64,000 nt of DNA from Streptomyces griseocarneus (GCA_003674045.1 PENC01000002.1:558001-622000); one strand, 5' to 3'; positions 1-8,813 are shown, numbered from the stretch's first letter. The notes: generated by a model not told the origin, from the letters alone. Made by a program: numbers and translations.

Positions 1-242
1 GAGCAGCCGCAGTCGGCGGCCACGGCGGCGAGGCCGGTGTCCCTCGTCCCGTCGACGATGAGGCGGAACGCTCTGTGAAAGCGGAGGATGCGGGCCAGCG
101 CCTTCGGCGTGACGCCCACCTGTTCGCGGAACAGTGCCTCCAGGCGGCGTCGGCGCACTCCGGCGTCGTCGGCGAGAGCGGAGACCGTGATCCGCCCGGA
201 GGTCGCGTTCAGCCGCTGCGCACGTCGCGACTCAAGCGGCTG
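1..242 (-). pseudogene. AraC-type regulator C-terminal HTH fragment (cut by window edge)
   Basis: The minus strand reads through an AraC/XylS-type C-terminal DNA-binding domain. Recognisable pieces are VSALADDAGVRRRRLEALF (first HTH) and GVTPKALARILRFHRAF (inter-HTH helix), then the start of the second HTH (LAAVAADCGC) at the window edge. No AraC sensor domain can be found upstream on the same strand before the VOC gene at 457, so the 5' half appears to be missing or scrambled although the frame stays open. It is therefore called a fragment. A very short intact regulator is possible but less likely. The surroundings are degenerate and carry an IS element. Confidence 0.5.
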
Positions 243-456
243 AACAACTGGTACGGGTCCCGTCCACCACGGAACACGAGGGCGTGGCGGGCGCCCTAAG
301 CGGCTCCGCCGAAGTCCGCTACTGATCCGCACCTGCGGTACAAACCTGGCCGCTCTTGGTGGACGAGGTTTGGGGGCGACCTATTGTTCCCGCACCTCAG
401 CGGAGCTGCTTGGGCTTGTCTCGAAGCCGGGTGTGGGCCTGTGCAAAGATCGCGGG

Positions 457-867
457 ATGCTGCGACTCACCGATTTCATTATCGACTGCCCGGACACGAT
501 GAAGCTGGCGGCTTTCTACTCCGAGGTGACGGGCCGTCCGATCAAGGAAGGCAGCTCCGAGGACTGGGCTGGCATCCAGTTCGGCGAGATCGAGCTGGCA
601 TTCATCCGGGTGGACGACTACCGCGCTCCGCAGTGGCCCGACACCGAGCACCCCAAGCAGTTCCACCTCGACTTCGAAGTGGACGAGATCGAGTCCGAGC
701 AGCGCCGCGTCCTCGACCTCGGCGCGACGCTAAGGCAGGACTTCATCGGCCCCAACGGCTACGGCTGGCAGATCTACACCGACCCGATCGGTCACCCCTT
801 CTGCCTGTGCCGCAACAAGGGCGTCATCTGGACCGACCAGGGCCCGGTCTGGCCCAAGCGCAACTAA
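457..867 (+). CDS. VOC (glyoxalase/bleomycin-resistance fold) family protein
   Basis: A 136-residue protein of the vicinal-oxygen-chelate superfamily. It opens with LRLTDFIIDCPDTMKLAAFY, the first beta-alpha-beta of a VOC module. It continues through a QFHLDFEVDEIESEQRRV segment and ends in TDPIGHPFCLCRNKG, the typical last strand. Metal ligands are only guessed (H and E in these strands); substrate is unknown. An upstream TTG at 370 would extend the frame, but ATG 457 starts exactly at the conserved fold, so it was chosen. The stop codon TAA is partly made by the IS630-family element that begins at 867. The gene itself looks complete. Confidence 0.75.
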   Translation: MLRLTDFIIDCPDTMKLAAFYSEVTGRPIKEGSSEDWAGIQFGEIELAFIRVDDYRAPQWPDTEHPKQFHLDFEVDEIESEQRRVLDLGATLRQDFIGPNGYGWQIYTDPIGHPFCLCRNKGVIWTDQGPVWPKRN

Positions 868-1999
868 GCGGCTGGGATGCGGTTCGTTGCTGACTGTCGG
901 ATCCGGCCGCGTTGCCTGGTCATGGCGTGGTCGACGGCGGCGCCGATGGCCTCGATGCTGGTCTGGGCGCGTTGCGGGTAGTTCTGGTACTTCGCCTGGC
1001 GCCAGACCAGCTCGATGTCGTTCAGCTCTGGGCTGTATGGCGGCAGATAGAACAGTTCCACCCCGATCTTCGCCAGCTGCCGGCGGCGGCCCTTGAAGGC
1101 TGTGGCTACGTGCGCCGAGGCGTTGTCGAGCACGACCGTGCACGGCTTGTGGCGCTCCCAGACCGGCATGACACCGGCACCAAGGCCGTCGGCGGCCAGG
1201 TCCAGCACGGCCGCGCCGCCGCCCAGGCCCGCCAGCCGCGCGCAGACGAACTCCAGCAATACGTCGGCATCGATCTTGCCGCAGGTGTGCTGCCAGACCA
1301 GGTCCGGGGCGCTGCCAACGACTTGGGCGCCGAGCACGTTGACCCGGCGGTTTCTGGTGTCCTGACGCGGGACCACGGACCGCTGACCGATCCTCGACCA
1401 GGTGTAGCCGGTTGGCATGGTCGGAGCGAACCCGGATTCGTCCAGGAAGGTCAGGTCATGCTGTCCGGCATCAGCGGCCTGCCGCAAGGCCGCAAGTCCT
1501 CCAGCTTGGCCCGGGCGGCCTGCTGAAGGACGGGATCGGCGTGATGCCGGACGCTGTCACGGGTACGTTTCCAGCGGAAACCGTCACGGCGTAGGAGTTC
1601 CCACAGCCAGTACGCGGAGATCTCCACGCCCCGCTCGTCGCGGAGCCGGTCACGCAGCGCCGGGGCGCTCCAGATGATCCCCGCGGCGGCCGAGACGTCC
1701 AGCAGGCCAGCCAGCTCCCTGCGGTCCTCGGGGCCCAGGATCCTGGCGGGCCGACCGGGCCGGGGCGCGTCCGGCAGTTCGTCAAGCCCGCCCTTCTCGA
1801 AACGGTGGACGGCGGCGCGGACGGTGACCGGGTTGCACTCCAGCAGGTCGGCGACCTCGGCCACGCTCCTTTCCCGGTCGAGCAGCCGGACGCACTCCGC
1901 ACGCAGCCGCGTATGCCGGGTCAGGTCACGCCGGGCCAGCAGCACACGCAGGCCACGACGTTGATCATCAGTCAGTTCGAGATGGAGGTTCTTCGGCAT
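864..1999 (-). pseudogene. IS630-family transposase, frameshifted by an 8-bp duplication
   Basis: The first frame (1999 down to 1451) carries the N-terminal HTH half: VAEVADLLECNPVTVRAAVH, then the RPGRPARI linker and a second winged-helix part ending in KLEDLR. The second frame (1487 down to 864) carries the DDE catalytic half: D in LTFLDESGF, D in TVVLDNASAHV and E in SPELNDIELVW. The junction contains a perfect 8-bp tandem duplication (plus-strand gccgcaag at 1481-1488 and 1489-1496). Deleting one copy fuses the halves as EDLRQAADAG in a single frame of about 375 residues, the normal size for the family. The transposase is therefore probably inactive. Programmed frameshifting, seen in some IS630 members, is less likely because no slippery A-rich heptamer is present. 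Confidence 0.8.
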
Positions 2000-2055
2000 G
2001 GCGTCCCTCCCGCAGGACGTCTACCCACACCGCAGCCGACATCACCCAGACCGCT
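867..2055 (-). mobile_element. IS630-family insertion sequence, about 1.19 kb
   Basis: The element is bounded by imperfect inverted repeats. The left end reads AGCGGCTGGGATG and the right end, read inwards, AGCGGTCTGGGTGATG. Each end is flanked outside by TA (865-866 and 2056-2057), the target duplication expected for the IS630/Tc1-mariner superfamily. It carries one transposase reading frame on the minus strand, which is now broken. Removing the element and one TA restores ...CGCAAC TAG AGC..., so the insertion hit the stop codon of the VOC gene. Confidence 0.8.
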
Positions 2056-2057
2056 TA

Positions 2058-2510
2058 GAGCTTGTCATCGCTACTGCGAAGGCTCGTCAGAGGGACTGGT
2101 GGAAGGCACGCGAACACCTGGAACGGAATGCCCAGATCCGTGCGGATCGCGTCGGCGAGGGCAACGCCATGTGGACCGTTTTCGGTCCCACCAACATCTA
2201 TCTTCACGCCCTGGGTATCGAAATGCTCGCCGGTGAAACCGCAGAAGGTCTCCGTTGCGCCGACCAGGTCAACGTCACCCGGCTTCCCTCTCTGGAAAGG
2301 CAGTTCACCTTCCTCCTCGACGTCGCGCGCTGCTACGACCCCAGACGAGATGACGCGGCTGTCCTGGTCCACTTGCTCGACATCGAGCGACTCGCGCCCG
2401 AGGACCTGGCACGCAGCTCACTCGCCCGCCAGATGGTCATTGAACTACGCCGCCGGGTGCGCCCCACGTATCGAGGCCAGGTCGAGGCCCTCACCACACG
2501 CCTCGATGTC
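2058..2510 (+). pseudogene. 3' remnant of an XRE-type (TPR-containing) Streptomyces regulator
   Basis: The frame begins immediately after the right end of the IS630 element. It encodes the C-terminal tail typical of large Streptomyces helix-turn-helix regulators: ATAKARQRDWWKAREHLERN, TVFGPTNIYLHALGIEM, then FLLDVARCYDPRRDDAAV and LAPEDLARSSLARQMVIELR. The N-terminal HTH and most of the TPR-like region are absent. Before the IS arrived, this fragment already abutted the VOC stop codon, so it was truncated by an earlier rearrangement. The normal stop also seems lost, and the frame drifts into non-homologous sequence after about 2510. Confidence 0.6.
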
Positions 2511-2625
2511 GACCGGTCTCCCGGGCTCCCAGGCTCCGGGACAACCTGGTCTGACAGTCCAGGTCCGTGTCGAGCGGCTCGCCTACCGTCGTCCGCCACT
2601 GGTACCGACGACGAGGACATCCGAA

Positions 2626-3088
2626 ATGACCACCCTCGACAACATCCTGACCTCCGAGCCCGCACGCTGGCTGCTCTGCCGCGAGACACTCCCGTACCGG
2701 GCCCGCGAGACCTGGGCCTACGGCCACAGCGCCGGAATCCGTGTCGGCGAACACTTCGACGCCGTCTTCCTGCCCGTCGACATGGTCGAGCGGAGCCTGC
2801 CCGGCAGCATCCGTACCAGAGACGCGGCCGAAGCCCACCTCCGTGCGGCAGGTATCGACCACGGCGTCATCGTCTCCCGGAATAGGCTGCACTACGTGGT
2901 ACTCGTACCTCCCGACACCAGCGACACATGGGCCGAACCCGGAACGTGGTGTTACGGCAAGCAGTCCCCCGCCCCCTACATCACCGCACCGCGCCCACCC
3001 TCCGGGCGCCTACTGGCTCCTGCCACCTCCCGCGGACGGGACGGAACTCTGCGAGGCCGCGCGAGTCCGCGATGCGATCACTGCATAG
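2626..3088 (+). pseudogene. Unknown Streptomyces protein, broken by a frameshift near 2995
   Basis: From ATG 2626 the frame reads MTTLDNILTSEPARWLLCRE and continues through WAYGHSAGIRVGEHFDAVFL and a GIDHGVIVSRNRLHYVVLVP segment to WCYGKQSPAPYITAPRP. After that it becomes arginine-rich and unlike a protein. One frame over, starting at 2996, the text resumes as HPPGAYWLLPPPADGTELCE and ends EAARVRDAITA followed by TAG at 3086-3088. The two halves join if one extra C (or two missing bases) is corrected near 2995, giving about 154 residues. The function was not recognised. Its position downstream of an XRE-type regulator remnant suggests an original regulator-partner pair. Confidence 0.55.
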
Positions 3089-3552
3089 CTCACGAAGGAA
3101 CAGAATCACCCGCCCGGTTACAAGCCCGGGAACGCTTCCACCAGGTCCCCTTACAGCACCCAAGCCCGCAACACCACACCAACCAGCAACCACGGGATCC
3201 AGAAAGCGGGGGCTGTGTCCGGAGGAAACCCGGCCACGGCACGAAGACCGAACGGCGGAACCCCGGCACAAGCACGGCGGAGTGCCAGAAGGCGGAGGTG
3301 CCACAACAGGGTGCTTGCCAAGCACAGCACTGCCTGTACCGACACGGAGTCGATACACACTGAGGTTCCGTTAGTCGGACCGACCCTCGGACACATACTT
3401 CCGGTCCCTGCCGGGCAAGGTGCAAACAACCAGCACGAACTGAGCCGCTCAGTTTGACGCTTCCGGGCACGCACTCTTCAGCCGGGTGGGACACTGATTG
3501 AAGCTCAGACAGATCAACCGCGTTCCACACACCGAGAGTTCGGGAATCGAGA
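3089..3552. other. 464-bp stretch without a convincing gene
   Basis: No frame has Streptomyces-like coding statistics. On the minus strand 3474-3151 is an open frame of 107 residues with two hydrophobic stretches (VQAVLCLASTLLWHLRLL and FWIPWLLVGVVLRAWVL). It lacks a ribosome binding site and has only moderate third-position GC, so it is noted but not called. The stretch probably holds the promoter of the nuclease gene at 3553 and degenerate sequence. Confidence 0.4.
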
Positions 3553-5034
3553 ATGAGCCAACAACGCGAGAGCGTGCTCCGGGATCAGCTTGCAGGGAAC
3601 CTGGCACTGATCGAGCCAGGATTGTCTCTAATCGACACGGAGTTCCACCTTAGAAACCCGCAGGGAGCTCGGGGGTACGTGGACATCCTCGCCCGGGATA
3701 GCCTGGGCAAGGTAGTGATCATCGAGCTGAAGCGGAGCGAATCAACCGCACGCCAGGCGATTCACGAACTCTTCAAGTACGCCACACTCATTCGATCAGA
3801 GCATGGGCTCGGCATAGAACAAATTCGATGCCTCCTATTGTCGACCGCTTGGGTAGAACTCCTGGTTCCTTTCTCAGATTTTGTCCGCAATGTTGAATAT
3901 TCGGTTGAAGGGAAGCGGTTGACGCTGGATAGCAAAGGGAACATCTCCGGCGCGGAGCCTGTCTCGCTCGTGAAGGATCCTACCGACGCCAGACTCCTTC
4001 CCTGGCATCACGCATACCTGTACGAAAACCGCAACGACAGGGACTCGGACGCGCTGAGGCTTACTAACAACCTGCGGAGCGAAGGAGCTCCAGACCATGC
4101 ACTAGCTCTACTAAATCATGACAAAATCAATAGTGTCGCAATTCACCCAAGCGCCATCTATGTAGCAATATCCATGCCCTTTTCAAAAAGCCACCCTCTG
4201 GCGGCGTACGAGGAATATGATTCACTAACCTACAGGGCAGGAAAACAGATTCGCCCTAGCTCAATCGAGATCGGATACCCGGATAAACTCCGGCAAATTC
4301 TGCGCTCGTGGGGCGTGGAACAACTCATTCGTAGCGGTCGCTTTACTTCAGATACCCTATGGCCTGACGACGGGCTCCTCAGCCTGATGCTTTCCGAAGA
4401 CGGGCAATTCTCGGCCTGGCTGAACGCCACAGCCTCACCCCGACACATGCCATCCTGGAAGAAATTTCGCGCAAACACACTTGAATTCCTCGAAGGGAAC
4501 CATAGATGGCGTTGCGCTCTTGACTGGATACTCGAAAAAGCACAGGAAGACGAAACCGCAACAGTATCACTTGAGATATTCAATCCACGTGACATCATCG
4601 CAGCAGTCAGCCGCGCAGTGCGCCATCAGGACACTCGCGCGTTCCCGGACATGGAAATCATTATTGACGCCGAAATAGGCGTCAGCAAATTCATAGGGCG
4701 GGCCTGCTGGGACGGCGTAACGAGTCCAGCAGACCCGAATTCGACAATCGGCGATTTACTGCCCGGTGGACTTGAGGCATATTTCGGCCTGTACCATTTT
4801 GATGAGATCAAAACGTACGACCCGAAGCTGATGGAGCGCCACGGCTTCTCGTACGAGCTATTTGAAGTTTCTGATGGAGTGCCGTCGAGGCGCTTGGATC
4901 CTTCAACCCTAACCTGGATGCAATTTGACGAGCCAGATAGGAAGCGCTTCAGGTCGACGGCTCATTTCTTGCTCTCCAACAAGACTTACGCTCAAGAACT
5001 TGAAGTTTTGACTCACCCTGCCTACGAGTCTTGA
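3553..5034 (+). CDS. NucS/DUF91-type PD-(D/E)xK nuclease-domain protein
   Basis: A 493-residue protein. Residues 1-80 match the endonuclease NucS C-terminal (DUF91) fold: a helix with RESVLRDQLAGNLALIEPGL, catalytic D44 in YVDILARD, then E58-L59-K60 in VVIIELKRS, and the RQAIHELFKY helix. This is a complete PD-(D/E)xK core, so metal-dependent DNA cleavage is likely. Residues from about 130 to 493 are not recognised. There is no N-terminal NucS DNA-binding domain, so this is not the mismatch-repair NucS. The DNA is visibly AT-richer than the flanks and codon 402 is a TTA (4756-4758), which in Streptomyces needs the bldA tRNA. No partner gene is adjacent. Horizontal acquisition and a defence or mobile-element role are inferences. 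Confidence 0.7.
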   Translation: MSQQRESVLRDQLAGNLALIEPGLSLIDTEFHLRNPQGARGYVDILARDSLGKVVIIELKRSESTARQAIHELFKYATLIRSEHGLGIEQIRCLLLSTAWVELLVPFSDFVRNVEYSVEGKRLTLDSKGNISGAEPVSLVKDPTDARLLPWHHAYLYENRNDRDSDALRLTNNLRSEGAPDHALALLNHDKINSVAIHPSAIYVAISMPFSKSHPLAAYEEYDSLTYRAGKQIRPSSIEIGYPDKLRQILRSWGVEQLIRSGRFTSDTLWPDDGLLSLMLSEDGQFSAWLNATASPRHMPSWKKFRANTLEFLEGNHRWRCALDWILEKAQEDETATVSLEIFNPRDIIAAVSRAVRHQDTRAFPDMEIIIDAEIGVSKFIGRACWDGVTSPADPNSTIGDLLPGGLEAYFGLYHFDEIKTYDPKLMERHGFSYELFEVSDGVPSRRLDPSTLTWMQFDEPDRKRFRSTAHFLLSNKTYAQELEVLTHPAYES

Positions 5035-5393
5035 GAGGTTTGTTGCAGAGCTTGGCATCTTGACCAAGGCGGGATCAGGCACGTGCACAGCACATGTCTG
5101 CGAAGCCCGGCAACGCGACAGTCCGTGTCCTGTCCAGGCTGCGCACACGACGACGGCCCTGCTCGCACTCCCACACCAGCTCGGCGGCGTTGACAACGAG
5201 GAGCACGCCTTCGCCGGCCGCCACTCTCCGAGCCGGCTCACTACATGACCCGCACTGTCTGGATCCTCGGCACATGCTCGGAGCCAGAAGAGCTCCGGCT
5301 TATGAGGAGCCGTCGCCTGCATGGACCGCAGACTCGGTCGCTGCCAACGCTGATGCCTGCGCCCGGTCATCACCGCCGTCAGGAACTACCGTC
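5035..5393. other. 359-bp stretch between nuclease gene and tRNA-Val, no gene seen
   Basis: The short open frames here have no ribosome binding sites and overlap one another. No integrase fragment or second copy of the tRNA-Val 3' end was found by eye. It may be the junction of the accessory segment with the core chromosome. Confidence 0.4.
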
Positions 5394-5429
5394 AACGCCC
5401 CCGGGGAGGCTGTTCCCCGGGGGCGTTTT
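5394..5429. terminator. Strong hairpin terminator beside tRNA-Val
   Basis: A 14-bp perfect stem (arms 5394-5407 and 5414-5427) with a 6-nt loop. On the plus strand it ends in TTTT (5426-5429). It lies directly 3' of the minus-strand tRNA-Val gene, so it can end that transcript and also transcription entering from the accessory side. Confidence 0.7.
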
Positions 5430-5432
5430 GGC

Positions 5433-5507
5433 TGGTGGGCACAGACGGATTCGAACCGCCGACATCTGCTTTGTAAGAGCAGCGCTCTACCGCTGAGCTA
5501 TGCGCCC
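5433..5507 (-). tRNA. tRNA-Val (anticodon TAC), CCA encoded
   Basis: The minus strand folds as a cloverleaf. The acceptor GGGCGCA pairs with TGTGCCC. The D arm is AGCTCAGCGGTAGAGCG. The anticodon stem CTGCT/AGCAG encloses loop CTTACAA, giving anticodon TAC. The T arm contains GGTTCGAATC. The discriminator A is followed by an encoded CCA at 5433-5435. Its 3' end points to the decayed segment on the left, the usual orientation for island integration at a tRNA. Confidence 0.95.
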
Positions 5508-5763
5508 TGGACGAACAGACAGGCTACATGACCGGGGGCGGGTGCCCGCAAACCCGGCGGAGTGGGGGTTACCGGGGGCTCCGGGAGCAGGCCCCGGGGG
5601 GGCCGGGGCCGGTTGCGGGGGTTATCCCCACCCCCGATCCGGTAGCAGGTCGGATGGGCCGGCCAGTGATCGTTTACGTAGGGTCGTGGACGTACCCGGG
5701 GGCCGGACGACATCGGCGCCCCGGTGCGTACCGTCCCCGTCCCGACCGTCCCACGGAGTCCCC

Positions 5764-6534
5764 ATGAACCCCCGCCGCACCGCCCGCACGACCCTCCTCG
5801 TCGGAGGAGTGCTGCTCGCCGGGGTCGCGCTCACCGGGTGCGGGAGTGCCAACGCCGACGACGCCGACCCGGAGCACAAGGCGTTCGCGCTGTCCGGGCA
5901 GGAGCTGACCGTGGATTCGGACAACTCGGAGCTGGAGCTGGTGCCCGGGGAGGGGAAGGACGTCAAGGTGACGCGGCAGTTCTCCGGGTGGACCGTGGGC
6001 GGGTCGTCCTCGGCCTCGTGGGAGATGGAGGGGCACACCCTCAAGCTGCGGCAGCACTGCAGCGGCATCGTCAAGCAGTGCGAGTCCAAGCACCGGATAG
6101 AGGTGCCGCGCGGCGTCAAGGTCACCGTGCAGGACGACAACGGCGGGATTCAGGCCAGCGGCTTCGACCAGGATCTCAAGGTGCGGTCCAGCAATGGCCC
6201 GATCCGGGTGAAGGACTCCAGCGGCGCCCTCGATCTCTCCAGCTCCAACGGCAGCGTCACGGCCACCGGCAACAGCTCCCCGCGGGTGAAGGCGCACTCC
6301 TCCAACGGCAATGTCGCGGTCGCCCTGACCAAGGTCCCGGACAGTGTCGAGGCCACCAACAACAACGGCAACGTCAAGATCGAGCTGCCCGGCACGCCCC
6401 GCGTCCCGTACGCCGTCGACGCGCACAGCGACAACGGCACGGCCAAGGTCGACGTCCCGACGGACAACACCAGCAAGCACTCGGTCACCGGGCGCAGCAA
6501 CAACGGCAACGTGAGGGTCGTCACCGCGGGCTGA
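5764..6534 (+). CDS. DUF4097-type beta-repeat lipoprotein
   Basis: 256 residues. A basic start and hydrophobic stretch lead to the lipobox LTGC (Cys about residue 22), so the protein should be lipid-anchored outside the membrane. The rest is a repetitive beta-solenoid of the DUF4097 type with recurring motifs DDNGGIQASG, SSNGPIRVKDSSG, SSNGSVTATG, SSNGNVAVALTK, NNNGNVKIELPG, SDNGTAKVDV and SNNGNVRVV. These are SxNGxVxV strands spaced about 20 residues apart. Function is unknown; the family is often linked to envelope stress or adhesion. It is monocistronic, with the next gene 104 bp downstream. Confidence 0.85.
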   Translation: MNPRRTARTTLLVGGVLLAGVALTGCGSANADDADPEHKAFALSGQELTVDSDNSELELVPGEGKDVKVTRQFSGWTVGGSSSASWEMEGHTLKLRQHCSGIVKQCESKHRIEVPRGVKVTVQDDNGGIQASGFDQDLKVRSSNGPIRVKDSSGALDLSSSNGSVTATGNSSPRVKAHSSNGNVAVALTKVPDSVEATNNNGNVKIELPGTPRVPYAVDAHSDNGTAKVDVPTDNTSKHSVTGRSNNGNVRVVTAG

Positions 6535-6638
6535 CCGACCTGTGGGATCGCCCGCGCCGAGTGGGACAATGGCCATCCCGGCCGGAGGCCTGGCCAGGGG
6601 CCCGGCCAGGGGCGATCCACGGGAGAGGCAGAGGGCAA

Positions 6639-8045
6639 GTGACGGCGACCTTCGCGCGGTCCGGACAGTCCGCACGGTCCGGACGACCGACAGCGGCACG
6701 CCGACGTTCCGGCATCCCCTCCGCCCTCGCCGAGACCGTCACCGAGACCCTCGCCCTCACGCTCCTCCCCCTTCCCCTCCTCCTCGCCGCCTTCTCCGGG
6801 GGCGGCGGCACGCGCCGCTGGGGCCGGTTCCGCGGGGAAGGGCAGCGTGCCGAGGCGCAGGCCGCGAAGGACGCCGCGGCCACCGCCTTCTACGAGCTGG
6901 ACACCGCCCAGCGCGACCTGCGGATCTCCCTGGAGACGATCACCGCGGTCGATCCCTCGCCCGCCGCGCGCAAGGCGGCAGCCGACTTCGAGGCGTTCGG
7001 GCGGCGCGTCGACGAGGCGTCCGGGACGTACATCGGCGCCGTCGACGCCCACGACCTCGACCGCGAGGATCTCGACGCGGCCACCGCCGCCCGCGCGCGT
7101 ACCGAGCTCACCAAGGCCAAGGACGAGCTGGTGCGGGTCAAGGCCGACCTGGAGCGGTTCGGGGAGAGCCTGGCGCCGCTGCTGCGCCGGGCGGAGGAGC
7201 AGCTGGCCCGGCTCGCGCCCGCCGTGGAGCGGGCCCGGCAGGGGCTGCGCGCCGCGAGCGACGCGCTGGACGGCGTACGGGCCTCCGGGCTGCGCGCCGA
7301 CGACCTGGCCGCCCGGCTCGCGGCCCTCTCCCCCGAGCTGACCAGACTCAACCAGGGCGCCGGGCAGCACGGCGTGCAGGAGACGATCGACCGCGCCGAA
7401 CGCGTGCTGCGGGACGCGGAAGCGCTCCGCGCCGACGCCGAGGGCCTGCCGCAGAAGGCCGCCGACCTCGACAAGCGGCTCGTCTCGCTGCGCACCCGTG
7501 CCCAGGCGATCGCCAACCGCGCCACCGAGGTCGAGCCCGTCCTCAGCGAGCTGCGCCGCCGCTACAGCGCCGCGTGCTGGCAGGACCTCCAGCGGGTGCC
7601 GGAGGAGGCGACCCGCGCGATCGCCCAGGCGGAGGAGAAGCTGCGGGAGGCGCAGACCGCACGCGACGCGCAGCAGTGGCCGGACGCGCTCTCCCTGCTC
7701 GCGACCGTGCGCGCCCTGCTGAGCACCACCGACGAGTCCGTGTCCGCCGCGCGCGAGCGGCTGCGGCGGCTGGACGAGGTGTCCTTCGACCACCAGCAGG
7801 AGGTCGAGCGGACGCGGTTCGCGCTGCGGGACGCGCAACGGCTGGCGATGGCGGGCCGCAGCACGCCCGACCCCCGGCACGCCGGGCCCCTCGACGAGGC
7901 GGTGGCGCGGCTGGACCGGGCGGTCGACGGGCTCCAGGGGCGGCACCCCGACTGGTGGCACTTCCTCCAGGAGACCGAGGCCGTACGGCGGACGGCGGCA
8001 CACGTGGTGCAGGAGATCCGGCAGGCGGCCGCGCAGCCCCGATAG
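6639..8045 (+). CDS. Membrane-anchored coiled-coil protein
   Basis: GTG 6639 follows an excellent ribosome binding site (GGGAGAGGCAGAGGG). The 468-residue protein has a short N-terminal region and one hydrophobic segment (LALTLLPLPLLLAAFSGGGG). Then about 400 residues of charged, Ala/Arg/Glu-rich heptad sequence follow, with several long coiled coils (for example FYELDTAQRDLRISLETI and LRRAEEQLARLAPAVERARQ). The layout suggests an anchored rod or scaffold, perhaps for envelope or cell-division organisation. No enzymatic motif was seen. Longer upstream frames overlap the lipoprotein gene and are rejected. Confidence 0.8.
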   Translation: MTATFARSGQSARSGRPTAARRRSGIPSALAETVTETLALTLLPLPLLLAAFSGGGGTRRWGRFRGEGQRAEAQAAKDAAATAFYELDTAQRDLRISLETITAVDPSPAARKAAADFEAFGRRVDEASGTYIGAVDAHDLDREDLDAATAARARTELTKAKDELVRVKADLERFGESLAPLLRRAEEQLARLAPAVERARQGLRAASDALDGVRASGLRADDLAARLAALSPELTRLNQGAGQHGVQETIDRAERVLRDAEALRADAEGLPQKAADLDKRLVSLRTRAQAIANRATEVEPVLSELRRRYSAACWQDLQRVPEEATRAIAQAEEKLREAQTARDAQQWPDALSLLATVRALLSTTDESVSAARERLRRLDEVSFDHQQEVERTRFALRDAQRLAMAGRSTPDPRHAGPLDEAVARLDRAVDGLQGRHPDWWHFLQETEAVRRTAAHVVQEIRQAAAQPR

Positions 8046-8087
8046 GCCGGCGCTGCCGGAGATTCCGCCCTACGCCACCTCGCGCGC

Positions 8088-8750
8088 CTACGCCACCTTG
8101 CGCGCCAGCGTCAGACCGTCCGCCACCGCCAGCATGACGGAATCCATCCGCTTGTCCGCCGCCGCATGGGCGTTGAACCGCTCGACGTGGTAACCCGTCG
8201 TGCCCGGGACCGGGTCGAGGACCGTGCCGCTGAAGAGGACGTTGTCGACGACGATCAGGCCGCCGGGGCGCAGCCGCGGCACCAGCTCCTCCCAGTAGGT
8301 GACGTAGCCCTCCTTGTCGGCGTCGATGAAGGCCAGGTCGATGTGCGGTTCGGCGGGCATGGCGCGCAGGGAGTCGGCCGCGGGGGCGATCCGCAGGTCG
8401 ATGCGGTCGGCCACGCCCGCCTCGGCCCACGCGTCGCGCGCGTAGGCCGTCCACTCCGCCGAGATGTCGAGCGTGACCAGCGTGCCGTCGGCGGGCAGCG
8501 CCTCGGCCATGGCCAGGGAGGACAGGCCGGTGAAGGTGCCGACCTCCACGATGTGCCGGGCGCCGGTGAGCCGCACCAGGAAGGCCAGCAACGGGCCCTG
8601 CTCCCGGGCGATCTGCTTGCCCGCGACGCCCGGCAGCCTGGTGCGGGTGAGGTCCACGAGGCGGCGCTGCACCGGAGGGAGCGGCGGGTTGTGCGCGAGC
8701 ACGTAGTCGTACAGCTCGGGGGTCATCCGAACGCCCTTGAGCTCAGCCAT
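8088..8750 (-). CDS. Class I SAM-dependent O-methyltransferase (COMT-like)
   Basis: 220 residues with the full cation-dependent O-methyltransferase signature. SAM motif I is VEVGTFTGLSSLAMAEALP, followed by VTLDISAEWTAYARDAW, the metal/substrate motif LAFIDADKEGYVTYWEELVP and GGLIVVDNVLFSGTV. It would methylate a catechol-like hydroxyl using Mg2+. It is the last gene of a minus-strand run, 63 bp after the HAD phosphatase and with no obvious terminator between. It may therefore be a tailoring enzyme of the Ter-associated pathway, but that is only positional inference. Confidence 0.85.
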   Translation of the reverse strand: MAELKGVRMTPELYDYVLAHNPPLPPVQRRLVDLTRTRLPGVAGKQIAREQGPLLAFLVRLTGARHIVEVGTFTGLSSLAMAEALPADGTLVTLDISAEWTAYARDAWAEAGVADRIDLRIAPAADSLRAMPAEPHIDLAFIDADKEGYVTYWEELVPRLRPGGLIVVDNVLFSGTVLDPVPGTTGYHVERFNAHAAADKRMDSVMLAVADGLTLARKVA

Positions 8751-8813
8751 GTGCGCCTCCTGACGATTCCTCCGCGACCGGCGGGGAGGCCATGGGTCCG
8801 CCCCCGAACGAGA

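Noticed and set aside
1451..1487. Programmed -1 frameshift between two transposase frames
   Set aside because: No slippery heptamer, while an exact 8-bp duplication explains the break.
3151..3474. 107-residue hydrophobic minus-strand frame
   Set aside because: No ribosome binding site, weak codon bias and the segment lies in decayed DNA; not enough to call a gene.
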